Assembly: GCA_946886425.1 (NCBI GenBank)
Contig: CAMPIP010000136.1
Span: 1 to 6,447, forward strand
Source: an uncultured Actinomycetes bacterium
Lineage (GTDB): Bacteria > Actinomycetota > Thermoleophilia > Solirubrobacterales > 70-9
DNA: 6,447 nt
Direction: 5' to 3'
A program made the position numbers and the translations under genes. Each line of letters starts with the position of its first letter. The first letter of the stretch is position 1. Shown here in pieces: positions 1 to 6,125 of the stretch. Under the pieces are notes generated by a model that was not told the origin of the DNA, did no database searches, and saw nothing but the letters and a program-made list of their open reading frames with translations.

Positions 1-83
1 TCGCCTCCTTCGAGCACGAGGCCGACGCCGAGCCCACCGAGGCCGAGCCGCAGCGGCGGCTCGGCCTCGGCTCGGTCGCCTAG
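1..83 (+). CDS. C-terminal end of an unidentified protein (partial, 5' end outside window)
   Basis: A forward reading frame enters from the left edge (first full codon at 3) and stops at TAG 81-83. It gives 26 residues, an acidic Glu/Ala/Pro stretch followed by a short LGLGSVA-type end. All 26 sense codons end in G or C, as in the confirmed genes of this window, while the other two forward frames have mixed third positions. The tail is too short and too low in complexity to name a family; a flexible acidic C-terminus is all that can be said. It meets the RlpA-like gene tail to tail: the four bases CTAG at 80-83 supply TAG on both strands. It could be chance open frame, but codon bias and the tight convergent junction favour a real gene end. 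Confidence 0.6.
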   Translation, partial: ASFEHEADAEPTEAEPQRRLGLGSVA

Positions 84-733
84 CGGCTCGCCAGAACCGT
101 CCCGGTGCCGGGGAAGCGCAGGCGCTCCCTGGTCGCCGCGGTGAGGTCGTAGTCGCGGCCGGCCACGTAGGGGCCGCGGTCGATCACCGGCACGGTGACG
201 GTGCGGCCGCGGTAGCGCAGCTTCACCCTGGTCCCGCACGGCAGCGTCTTGTGGGCGACGCCGAGCGTGCCCGGCAGCAGGGTGCCGCCACAGGCGACCC
301 CGTTTCCGTAGAGGCCGGGGCCGTAGTAAGAGGCGCCGGCCGGCCGGTAGGCGGTGAGGCGCCGCGCCGGGCTGGTGTCGGAGCGGACATGGGCACTGTG
401 GACGCCGTAGGCGCGCACCGCGTAGTTGCCGGAGACGTCCGGCGAGAAGCGCGCCTGGAAGCGGCCGTTTGCCTTGGTCCTCGCGGTCAGGGCGCCGCCG
501 TCGGGGCCGCGCAGGACCAGCTTGACCCGGTGGCGACCGGCGGGCCGCACCCGGCCCCGCGCCACCACCGCCTCGCCGCGCACCAGGCTGTGGCGCGAGA
601 CGTGCAGGGAGACGTGGGAGCCGATTTGCTCCGCCCGGTGCTGCTTGCGATGCTGCGAATCCGTCGCCGCGGCCGGCACGGCGCCGACCGAGAGCGCGAC
701 GGCAGCAGCCGCCGCGGGCAGGAGGTATCGCAT
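80..733 (-). CDS. Secreted RlpA-like double-psi beta-barrel protein (septal ring lytic transglycosylase RlpA family)
   Basis: 217 aa. Residues 1-23 form a signal peptide (MRYLL, then an Ala/Val-rich core ending near AAA-T), so the protein is exported. Residues about 40-128 look like a small beta-sandwich domain (alternating hydrophobic strands, GRFQARFSPDVSGNYAVRAYG). Residues 134-217 are the RlpA double-psi beta-barrel: ASYYG at 134-138, AHKTLPCGT at 160-168 with His161, and VIDRGPY at 183-189 with Asp185, followed by RDYDLT. His and Asp in these motifs are the catalytic positions of RlpA lytic transglycosylases, which cut peptidoglycan glycan strands. Cys148 and Cys166 may form a disulfide. 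There is no SPOR domain, unlike E. coli RlpA, so septal targeting by denuded glycan is not implied. The ATG is fixed by an in-frame TAG at 739-737 just upstream. No strong Shine-Dalgarno is seen; a c-di-AMP riboswitch ends about 10 nt upstream. Enzymatic activity is inferred; actinobacterial members may bind rather than cut wall. Confidence 0.9.
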   Translation of the reverse strand: MRYLLPAAAAAVALSVGAVPAAATDSQHRKQHRAEQIGSHVSLHVSRHSLVRGEAVVARGRVRPAGRHRVKLVLRGPDGGALTARTKANGRFQARFSPDVSGNYAVRAYGVHSAHVRSDTSPARRLTAYRPAGASYYGPGLYGNGVACGGTLLPGTLGVAHKTLPCGTRVKLRYRGRTVTVPVIDRGPYVAGRDYDLTAATRERLRFPGTGTVLASR

Positions 734-742
734 CGTCTAATC

Positions 743-895
743 ACTCGCTTTCTCGCTGCCTACGGGGTTAGCTGACGGGCTCGCGCGCTCGGCCAGAGGC
801 CGGCGGCGCTACGGGCGGCTCGCCGCCCGATTCGCCCCTGCCGCGGCAGCTCGCCGCGGCGTTTGGGTCCCCCGCTCCCGCTCGCGTGGCGAGCC
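743..895 (-). promoter_or_regulatory. c-di-AMP riboswitch (ydaO-yuaA class) in the leader of the RlpA-like gene
   Basis: Read on the minus strand, this leader carries the class's conserved blocks in the right order: GGGGGACCCAAAC (873-861), GGGGCGAATCGGG (838-826; the usual GGGGUGAAUC with one C for U), and GTCAGCTAACCCCGTAGGC (776-758). Between them are hairpins typical of the fold's variable arms: CCGCGG/CCGCGG (859-854 with 846-841), CGGGCGG-CTCG-type stem-loop (829-812, seven perfect pairs), and GGCC-TCT-GGCC (801-791). An outer P1-like pairing is possible between CTCGC (893-889) and GCGAG (748-744). The class binds cyclic di-AMP and in Actinobacteria usually represses secreted wall-remodelling genes (Rpf, NlpC/P60, RlpA-like), exactly the gene downstream here. 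The aptamer ends about 10 nt before the ATG, so control of ribosome access is more likely than a separate terminator. Outer boundaries are approximate to about 10 nt. Confidence 0.9.
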
Positions 896-1071
896 GGGAC
901 TCGGCAGATGGGGTTCGTTCGTTCTAAGACCGAACACGCTAGGGCGCCTCCCGGAGCGCCAAAGTGATGCCCCTCACAGGGCGCGGTTCCGGCAAGATCG
1001 CATGCAAACCGCAGCGCAAAGCGAAAAATCAGCCGGTGTCGTGCCTGACCCTCCTGTGCGAAGATGACTCG
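896..1071. promoter_or_regulatory. Divergent promoter region between the riboswitch and the WS/DGAT gene
   Basis: No gene is supported in this stretch; it must hold the promoters of both divergent genes. For the − strand, TAGCGT at 941-936 fits the TAnnnT form of a -10 box and would give a leader of roughly 195 nt containing the whole riboswitch, but no good -35 pairs with it. GTTC is repeated three times in tandem (913-924), and GTTCG (917-921) with CGAAC (931-935) makes an inverted repeat with a 9-nt spacer. GGCGC...GCGCC (943-960) forms a further short hairpin. The part from 960 to 1040 is less GC-rich than the rest of the window. No convincing + strand promoter was found. Promoter positions are tentative. 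Confidence 0.35.
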
Positions 1072-2517
1072 ATGACGGAACGACTCAGCGGGCTGGATAC
1101 CTCTTTCCTCCACCTCGAGCGGGCGGGCGCCCACATGCACGTCGCCTCGGTGGCGGTCTTCGAGGGTCCGGCCCCGACGCACCAGGAGTTCCGCGACCAC
1201 ATCGGCTCGCGCCTGCACCTGGTCCCGCGCTTCCGTCAGAAGCTGCGCTTCGTCCCCTTCGACCAGGGCCGGCCGGTCTGGGTCGACGACCCGCACCTCA
1301 ACCTCGAGTACCACGTGCGTCAGACCGCGCTGCCGGCACCCGGCAGCGACGAGCAGCTGCGCAACCTCGCCTCGCGGATCTTCTCCCAGCAGCTCGACCG
1401 CAGCAAGCCGCTCTGGGAGCTGTGGCTGGTCGAGGGCCTGCACGGCAACCGCTTCGCGATCATCGGCAAGAGCCACCACGCCCTCGTCGACGGCGTCTCC
1501 GGCGTCGACATCACCACCGTCCTCTTCGACCTCGACGCCGAGCCGGAAGGCCCGCGGGCCTCCCCTCCCCCCTGGCTCGCCCGGCCCGAACCGACCGACC
1601 TGAAACTGCTCGGCGACGCCCTCCGCGAGCGGATGACCAGCCCCAAGGAGATCGCCCGCGGCGTCCGCGCCGCCTTCCGCGGCCCCCGTCAGGTGGCGCG
1701 CGGCATCGGCCTCACCTCGAAGATGATCGGCACCGGGATGTCGGCGCCGCACTCGGTCTTCAACGTCGAGATCGGCCCGCACCGGCGCTTCGCGATGGTC
1801 CAGGCCGACCTCGGCGAGCTGAAGCGGGTCAAGGATGCCCACGGCGGCACCGTCAACGACGTGATCCTCTCGATCGTCGCCGGCGCCCTCGGCAAATACC
1901 TGCGCGCCCGCGGCCACGACACCGACGGGCTCGAACTGCGGGCGATGGTCCCGGTCAGCGTCCGTGCCGCCGACGAGCACGGCGCCCTCGGCAACCGCAT
2001 CTCGGCGATGATGGCGCCGCTGCCTGTCTGGTGCGAGGACCCGGTCGAGCGGCTGCACCTGGTCAGCGAGGAGATGGGCGACCTGAAGACCTCCGGCCAG
2101 GCCGTCGGCGCCGAAATCCTCACCAGGCTGACCGACTTCGCGCCCGGCACGATCGCCTCCCAGGCCGCCCGCCTGCAGCCGGCGCAGCGCTTCTTCAACC
2201 TCGTCGTCACCAACGTGCCGGGACCGCAGTTCCCGCTCTACGTGCTGGGCCGCAAGATGGAGTCGATCTTCCCGATGGTGCCGCTGGCCCGCCGCCAGGC
2301 GCTCTGTGTCGGGATCATGTCCTACAACGGCCAGGTCAACTTCGGCCTGGTCGGCGACTACGACGGGATGGCCGACCTGGAGAGCTTCGGCCTCGACCTC
2401 GAGGCGGCCACCACCGAGGCCGTCGCCACCGCCCCGGCCAAGCGCCGCAAGCGGGCGGTCAAGACCGGCGCTTCCTCGAACGGGGCCGGCGCCGTCGCCT
2501 CCGAGTCGCGCTCCTAG
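1072..2517 (+). CDS. Wax ester synthase / acyl-CoA:diacylglycerol acyltransferase (WS/DGAT family)
   Basis: 481 aa, usual for the bacterial family. The enzyme joins a fatty acyl-CoA to diacylglycerol or a fatty alcohol, making triacylglycerol or wax ester storage lipid at the membrane/lipid-droplet surface. Seen: the family N-terminus MTERLSGLDTSFL; SKPLWELWLVEGL (111-123) with the PLW motif; the catalytic HHxxxDG motif HHALVDG (135-141); TVNDVILS (260-267); and the C-terminal half with NVPGP (381-385) and GIMSYNGQVNFGLVGDYD (414-431). Residues 454-481 are a basic, low-complexity tail of unknown role. The frame is open back to 964, but the 36 extra residues look non-family; the ATG at 1072 matches where homologues begin and has a weak GAAG at 1060-1063. 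It stands alone, divergent from the RlpA-like gene and convergent (13-bp gap) with the metalloprotease gene. Actinobacteria often carry several paralogues, so which acceptor is preferred cannot be read from sequence. Confidence 0.95.
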   Translation: MTERLSGLDTSFLHLERAGAHMHVASVAVFEGPAPTHQEFRDHIGSRLHLVPRFRQKLRFVPFDQGRPVWVDDPHLNLEYHVRQTALPAPGSDEQLRNLASRIFSQQLDRSKPLWELWLVEGLHGNRFAIIGKSHHALVDGVSGVDITTVLFDLDAEPEGPRASPPPWLARPEPTDLKLLGDALRERMTSPKEIARGVRAAFRGPRQVARGIGLTSKMIGTGMSAPHSVFNVEIGPHRRFAMVQADLGELKRVKDAHGGTVNDVILSIVAGALGKYLRARGHDTDGLELRAMVPVSVRAADEHGALGNRISAMMAPLPVWCEDPVERLHLVSEEMGDLKTSGQAVGAEILTRLTDFAPGTIASQAARLQPAQRFFNLVVTNVPGPQFPLYVLGRKMESIFPMVPLARRQALCVGIMSYNGQVNFGLVGDYDGMADLESFGLDLEAATTEAVATAPAKRRKRAVKTGASSNGAGAVASESRS

Positions 2518-2530
2518 CCGGGCGCGGCCC

Positions 2531-3964
2531 TCAGCGGACCCGGTTGAGCCGTACCTCGAACGGCACCTGGTCGGTCAGGTAGCGCCAGTCGAGGCGGCGG
2601 GCGCTGAAGCCGTTGGCGCTGGCGTCGGCGTTGACGATCGCCGCGGTGACGCGACTGAAGCGCCCCGGGTCGCCGAGCCGCACCCGCAACCTGCCGCCGC
2701 CCCGCCGGTAGGCCAGCCGGGTCACGGTCCGGCCGTGCCGCTCGCTGCCGAGCCGGCCGACCAGCGCGACCCCGGCGGCGATCCCTCGCGGTGCGATCAG
2801 GTGGGCGACGACCGCGCGGCCGTGGGTCTTCGGCACCCGCAGCAGCTGGAAGGTCGTGTGGTTGAGCAGGCGGGTCAGCCGCGGCCCGTCCGGCGTCAGC
2901 CTCCCCTGGCGCGGCATCTCCGGGAAGAGGCGGCTCTCGCGGAACCCGGCGCCGGTGCGCCACTCGGCGACGGCGGCGGCGAAGCGGGCGAAGTCGCGGC
3001 TCAGGGTCGAAGGGCCTGCCTCCTCGATCGCCGTTTCGTAGGCGGCGACCGAGAAGCCGCCGGGTCGGGCGTGGATCGACCGCGCCCAGGCCCGCCGCAC
3101 GATCGCCGGGCCGTAGCGGCGGGCCAGCCAGTTGTTCCAGACCGCCGAGCCGTACATCTTGATCGAGCTGGTCGTCAGCGGCGTTTCCCAGCGCTTCACC
3201 CAGCGGCGCACGTAGCGGAGGTAGTCGTCGATGCCGTTGTAGACGAGATCCTCCATCCAGGTCGCCGTCGACTCCGCGAACCAGGGGTCCTGGAAGGCGT
3301 CGTAGCCGAACTGGAGGATGTGGTTGTACTCGTGGGCGACGGTCACCTCGAGGTCGTGGAGCGGCGTCGTGCCAGGGAACTCGAAGGCGCTGTAGTCGTT
3401 GTCGAGGACCAGGTAGCCGTGCAGGCGGCGCGGGATCCGGTGCCCCTTGCCGGTTTGGCCGCGGTCGGGGGCGGCGTACCCGAACAGCTCGCCGCCGATC
3501 TGCGAGAGGTAGATGTCCGTCTTGCCGCGGCCGCCGCCTTTGCGACCGTCGCTCTTCGGCTCTCGCCAGCCGAGCTTCTCGTTCTCGACTTCGTGGACGT
3601 GTTCGGCGACCCGCAGCACCTGCTCGACGAAGTTGGGGATGCCGTCGCCGTCGTTGTCGGTCAGCTTCGGGGCGTCGATGCCCTCGGTGACCCAGTGGAC
3701 GCAGAAGTGCGGCCCGCAGGCGGGCGAGCGCGGCGCCTCGGGGACCGTGTAGGCGTTGCGGTTGGGATCGGGCTGGTCGGTCGGGCGCGAGCGCGGTTCG
3801 GTTGGCCGGGGCTTCGGCACGATGAACGGCTTCTGAGCGCTGGAGGCGAGGCTCGGCACCGCCGGCGCCAGGCCGGTGGCCGCCGCGGCGGCAGCGGGTG
3901 CCGCGGCGGCGAGGAGCAGAGCCGCCACCGAGAAACCGACCAACTGGCGACGGCGGTCCCGCAT
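2531..3964 (-). CDS. Secreted zinc metalloprotease, MXAN_6640-type putative
   Basis: 477 aa. Residues 1-30 form a signal peptide (MRDRRRQ, then a long Ala/Leu core), so the product is exported. A Pro/Arg-rich linker (about 45-80) follows, then Cys83 and Cys88 (CGPHFC), a calcium-type loop DNDGDG (103-108), GKTDIYLSQIG (147-157), and the zinc site HEYNH (211-215, HExxH) followed by ESTATWMED (231-239), whose Glu231 is the likely third ligand as in gluzincins. The spacing and text of this core match proteins called MXAN_6640 family putative metalloprotease; no substrate is known to me. Residues about 370-477 look like a C-terminal beta-rich domain. The start is chosen because it puts the signal peptide at the N-terminus; the frame stays open far upstream only through GC-rich antisense of nadE. 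There is no strong Shine-Dalgarno. It is divergent from nadE (81 bp) and convergent with the acyltransferase. The family call is from recognition; proteolytic activity is inferred. Confidence 0.88.
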   Translation of the reverse strand: MRDRRRQLVGFSVAALLLAAAAPAAAAAATGLAPAVPSLASSAQKPFIVPKPRPTEPRSRPTDQPDPNRNAYTVPEAPRSPACGPHFCVHWVTEGIDAPKLTDNDGDGIPNFVEQVLRVAEHVHEVENEKLGWREPKSDGRKGGGRGKTDIYLSQIGGELFGYAAPDRGQTGKGHRIPRRLHGYLVLDNDYSAFEFPGTTPLHDLEVTVAHEYNHILQFGYDAFQDPWFAESTATWMEDLVYNGIDDYLRYVRRWVKRWETPLTTSSIKMYGSAVWNNWLARRYGPAIVRRAWARSIHARPGGFSVAAYETAIEEAGPSTLSRDFARFAAAVAEWRTGAGFRESRLFPEMPRQGRLTPDGPRLTRLLNHTTFQLLRVPKTHGRAVVAHLIAPRGIAAGVALVGRLGSERHGRTVTRLAYRRGGGRLRVRLGDPGRFSRVTAAIVNADASANGFSARRLDWRYLTDQVPFEVRLNRVR

Positions 3965-4013
3965 CGGCGGCAGCCTAGCGGGCGTCGCGGCCCGCCCGGG
4001 CGCCAGCGACCGC

Positions 4014-4019
4014 GATACT
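4014..4019 (+). promoter_or_regulatory. Possible -10 box of nadE
   Basis: GATACT resembles the TATAAT/TAnnnT -10 consensus and lies 27 bases before the nadE ATG, which would give a leader of about 20 nt. No -35 match is seen at the usual spacing (around 3991-3996 the sequence is purely G and C). It is the only AT-containing hexamer of this kind in the 81-bp divergent gap. Confidence 0.3.
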
Positions 4020-4045
4020 TCGCGCGTGCTCGCCCGCGGAGAACG

Positions 4046-5701
4046 ATGCGCGTAGCCCTCGCCCAGATCGACCCCACGGTCGGCGACATCGACGGCAACG
4101 CCGCCAAGATCGCCGAGTGGATCGGCCGCGCCCGCGGGCAGGGCGCCGAGCTGACGATCTTCCCCGAGCTGGCCCTGCCCGGCTACCCGGCCGAGGACCT
4201 CTACCTGAAGCGGCATTTCGTCGCCGCCAATCAGCGCGCGATCGAGGAGCTGGCCCGCGGAGTGCGGGACACCACCGCCCTGGTCGGGTTCGCCGAGCCG
4301 GCGGCCGGCGGCGGCGACTCCCGCCGCGCCCACAACTCGGTCGCGGTGCTGGCCGACGGCGCCGTTCGCGCCGTCTACCGCAAGAACCTGCTGCCCAACT
4401 ACGCCGTCTTCGACGAGCAGCGTTACTTCGTCCCGGGCGCCGAGCCGCTCTCGGTGGAGGTCGGCGGCGAGGCCGTCGGGCTGACGATCTGCGAGGACGT
4501 CTGGGTGCCGGGGCCGCCGGCGCAGGCCGAGGCGGAAGCCGGGGCCAAGCTGATCGCCAACCCCTCGGGCTCGCCGTACCACCGCGGCAAGGGCCACGAG
4601 CGGGAAGTGATGTTCGCGGAGCGGTCGCGCGCCTACGGCGCCTGCTTCGCCTTCTGCAACCTGGTCGGCGGCCAAGACGAGCTCGTCTTCGACGGCCAGA
4701 GCCTGGTCACCGGCCCCGACGGCGAGGTGATCGCCCGGGCCGCCCAGTTCGAGGAGGAGCTGCTGGTCTGCGAGGTGCCCGGGGGTGGGCCGCTGGCGCC
4801 GCCGCTGGCCGACCTCGACGAGGTCTACGGCGCCCTCGTCCTTGGCCTCCGCGACTACGTCGCCAAGAACGGTTTCCGCCACGTCGGCGTCGCCCTCTCG
4901 GGCGGCATCGACTCGGCCCTCGTGGCGCTGCTGGCCGTCGACGCGCTCGGCCCCGAGCGGGTCAGCTGCGTGGTCATGCCCTCTCCGCATTCCAGTGATG
5001 AAACCCAGGCCGACGCCCGGACTATCGCCGCCAACCTCGGCGTCGAGCTGATCGAGATCCCGATCGGGGAGACGATGCGGGACTACGAGCGCGCCCTCGG
5101 CCCGGCCTTCTCGCCGGACGGCGGCGCCGAGGAGCCGCTGCCGCGCGATCCCAGCAAGCGCTCGGAGCCCGACCTGGCCGCCGAGAACATCCAGGCCCGG
5201 ATCCGCGGCAACCTGATGATGGCCCTCTCCAACCGGCACGGCTGGCTGGTCCTGACCACCGGCAACAAGAGCGAGATGTCGGTCGGCTACGCGACCCTCT
5301 ACGGCGACATGGCGGGCGGCTTCGCGGTGATCAAGGACGTCCCCAAGACGCTCGTCTACCAGCTGACCGAGCGGCGCAACGAGCGGGCCGGGCGCGAGCT
5401 GGTCCCCGCCGCGGTGATCGAGCGGGCGCCCTCGGCAGAGCTGCGCCCCGACCAGCGCGACAGCGACTCCCTCCCCCCCTACGACCTGCTCGACCGCATC
5501 CTCGAGGCCTACGTCGAGCGCGACGAGGGCCGCGAGGAGATGATCGCCGCCGGGATGCCCGGCGAGACGGTCGACGAGGTGATCCGCCTGGTCGACCGCT
5601 CCGAGTACAAGCGTCGCCAGGCGGCCCCCGGCATCCGCATCACCCCCCGTGCCTTCGGCAAGGACCGCCGGCTGCCGATTACGAACAGGTTCGGGGGTTA
5701 A
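4046..5701 (+). CDS. nadE: Glutamine-dependent NAD+ synthetase
   Basis: 551 aa, the shorter bacterial two-domain form. It converts deamido-NAD to NAD+ using ATP, with ammonia released from glutamine by its own N-terminal domain: the last step of NAD synthesis, in the cytoplasm. Residues 1 to about 250 are a nitrilase-type glutaminase with triad Glu41 (FPELALPGYP), Lys113 (YRKNLLPNY) and Cys149 (LTICEDVW). Residues about 260-551 are the synthetase: ATP pyrophosphatase loop SGGIDS (285-290), ENIQARIRGN (380-389), TTGNKSEMSVGYATLYGD (404-421), and the closing RAFGKDRRLPITNRF (535-549). Residues about 355-376 hold a charged, proline-rich insert that I recall as shorter in relatives. The ATG is preceded by GGAG (4038-4041), 4 nt away, and homologues begin with the same MRVALAQIDPTVGD. 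It is a single-gene unit: divergent from the metalloprotease, and its TAA shares TTAA (5698-5701) with the stop of the thioesterase gene. The assignment is very secure. Confidence 0.97.
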   Translation: MRVALAQIDPTVGDIDGNAAKIAEWIGRARGQGAELTIFPELALPGYPAEDLYLKRHFVAANQRAIEELARGVRDTTALVGFAEPAAGGGDSRRAHNSVAVLADGAVRAVYRKNLLPNYAVFDEQRYFVPGAEPLSVEVGGEAVGLTICEDVWVPGPPAQAEAEAGAKLIANPSGSPYHRGKGHEREVMFAERSRAYGACFAFCNLVGGQDELVFDGQSLVTGPDGEVIARAAQFEEELLVCEVPGGGPLAPPLADLDEVYGALVLGLRDYVAKNGFRHVGVALSGGIDSALVALLAVDALGPERVSCVVMPSPHSSDETQADARTIAANLGVELIEIPIGETMRDYERALGPAFSPDGGAEEPLPRDPSKRSEPDLAAENIQARIRGNLMMALSNRHGWLVLTTGNKSEMSVGYATLYGDMAGGFAVIKDVPKTLVYQLTERRNERAGRELVPAAVIERAPSAELRPDQRDSDSLPPYDLLDRILEAYVERDEGREEMIAAGMPGETVDEVIRLVDRSEYKRRQAAPGIRITPRAFGKDRRLPITNRFGG

Positions 5702-6108
5702 CGGCGGTCGGCGGGGATCGGCCGGACCGCGATGGTCATTTGGGCGAGCGCGCAGAGCTTCTCGTTCGCATCGACGACTTCGGCGTCCCAGACCCAGGTG
5801 GTGCGGCCGCGGTGGCGGGCCCGCGCCCGCACCTCCGCGTGACCCTCGGTGACGGGGCGGATGAAGTTGACGCTGATCGACTGGCCCATCGCCATGTTTC
5901 CCTCGTCGAGGACGGCCAGGGCGGTGGCGCGGGAGCAGACGCTCTCGACCAGGGTCGACATCACGCCGCCGTGGAGGAGCCCGACCGGCTGTCGCAGCTC
6001 GTCGCGCATCCGCACGCGGACCCGGGCGTGGTCGGGGTCGTCGTCGAGCCACTCGGTGCCGAGCAGCGCGTCGAAATGGGAGAGCAGGCCGCGGGGGTCG
6101 TCCGCCAT
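5698..6108 (-). CDS. PaaI-family hotdog-fold thioesterase
   Basis: 136 aa, one hotdog domain. Such proteins hydrolyse acyl-CoA or aryl-CoA thioesters in the cytoplasm, typically as tetramers; the substrate here cannot be told. Seen: LLHGGVMSTLVES (44-55), where HGG caps the central helix and Glu55 lies where the PaaI catalytic acid sits; the strand segment QSISVNFIRPV (76-86), typical of the family; and a beta-rich second half ending VWDAEVVDANEKLCALAQMTIAV. I chose ATG at 6108 rather than the in-frame TTG at 6117: AGGTAGGG (6125-6118) lies 9 nt before the ATG but directly abuts the TTG. The TAA overlaps the nadE stop by sharing TTAA. Upstream it is divergent from an HTH gene across 92 bp. 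A role in clearing CoA esters is inferred; no neighbour points to a specific pathway such as phenylacetate degradation. Confidence 0.92.
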   Translation of the reverse strand: MADDPRGLLSHFDALLGTEWLDDDPDHARVRVRMRDELRQPVGLLHGGVMSTLVESVCSRATALAVLDEGNMAMGQSISVNFIRPVTEGHAEVRARARHRGRTTWVWDAEVVDANEKLCALAQMTIAVRPIPADRR

Positions 6109-6117
6109 CGGCCGCAA

Positions 6118-6125
6118 CCCTACCT
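6118..6125 (-). promoter_or_regulatory. Ribosome binding site deciding the thioesterase start
   Basis: AGGTAGGG on the minus strand is a fair Shine-Dalgarno sequence. It ends 9 nt before the ATG at 6108 and leaves no space before the alternative TTG at 6117, so it supports the 136-residue form. Confidence 0.5.

Noticed and set aside
838..849. Perfect 12-bp palindrome CTGCCGCGGCAG as a possible operator
   Set aside because: It lies within the aptamer's variable-arm region and overlaps a conserved block, so RNA structure explains it better than a protein binding site.
964..1071. 36-residue N-terminal extension of the acyltransferase
   Set aside because: It has no ribosome binding site, its composition is unlike the gene, and family members start at the MxERLSGLD sequence encoded from 1072.
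1064..1075. Three-codon mini-ORF (ATG ACT CGA TGA) whose stop overlaps the acyltransferase ATG as ATGA
   Set aside because: Arrangements this short arise easily by chance and no Shine-Dalgarno sequence serves the first ATG.
760..2058. Minus-strand open frame of 432 codons opposite the acyltransferase gene
   Set aside because: It is a shadow of the acyltransferase codons, rich in Asp, Val, Gly and Arg, and also overlaps the riboswitch. No domain is recognisable.
2518..2530. GGGC-GCG-GCCC hairpin filling the 13-bp gap between the acyltransferase and metalloprotease stops
   Set aside because: The stem is only four pairs and has no T tract on either side; in sequence this GC-rich such hairpins are expected, so I do not call it a terminator.
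2306..4045. Long upstream extension of the nadE frame
   Set aside because: It runs over the end of the acyltransferase and antisense to the metalloprotease, and translates to Arg/Ala/Val-rich sequence without family motifs. NadE homologues begin at the ATG at 4046.
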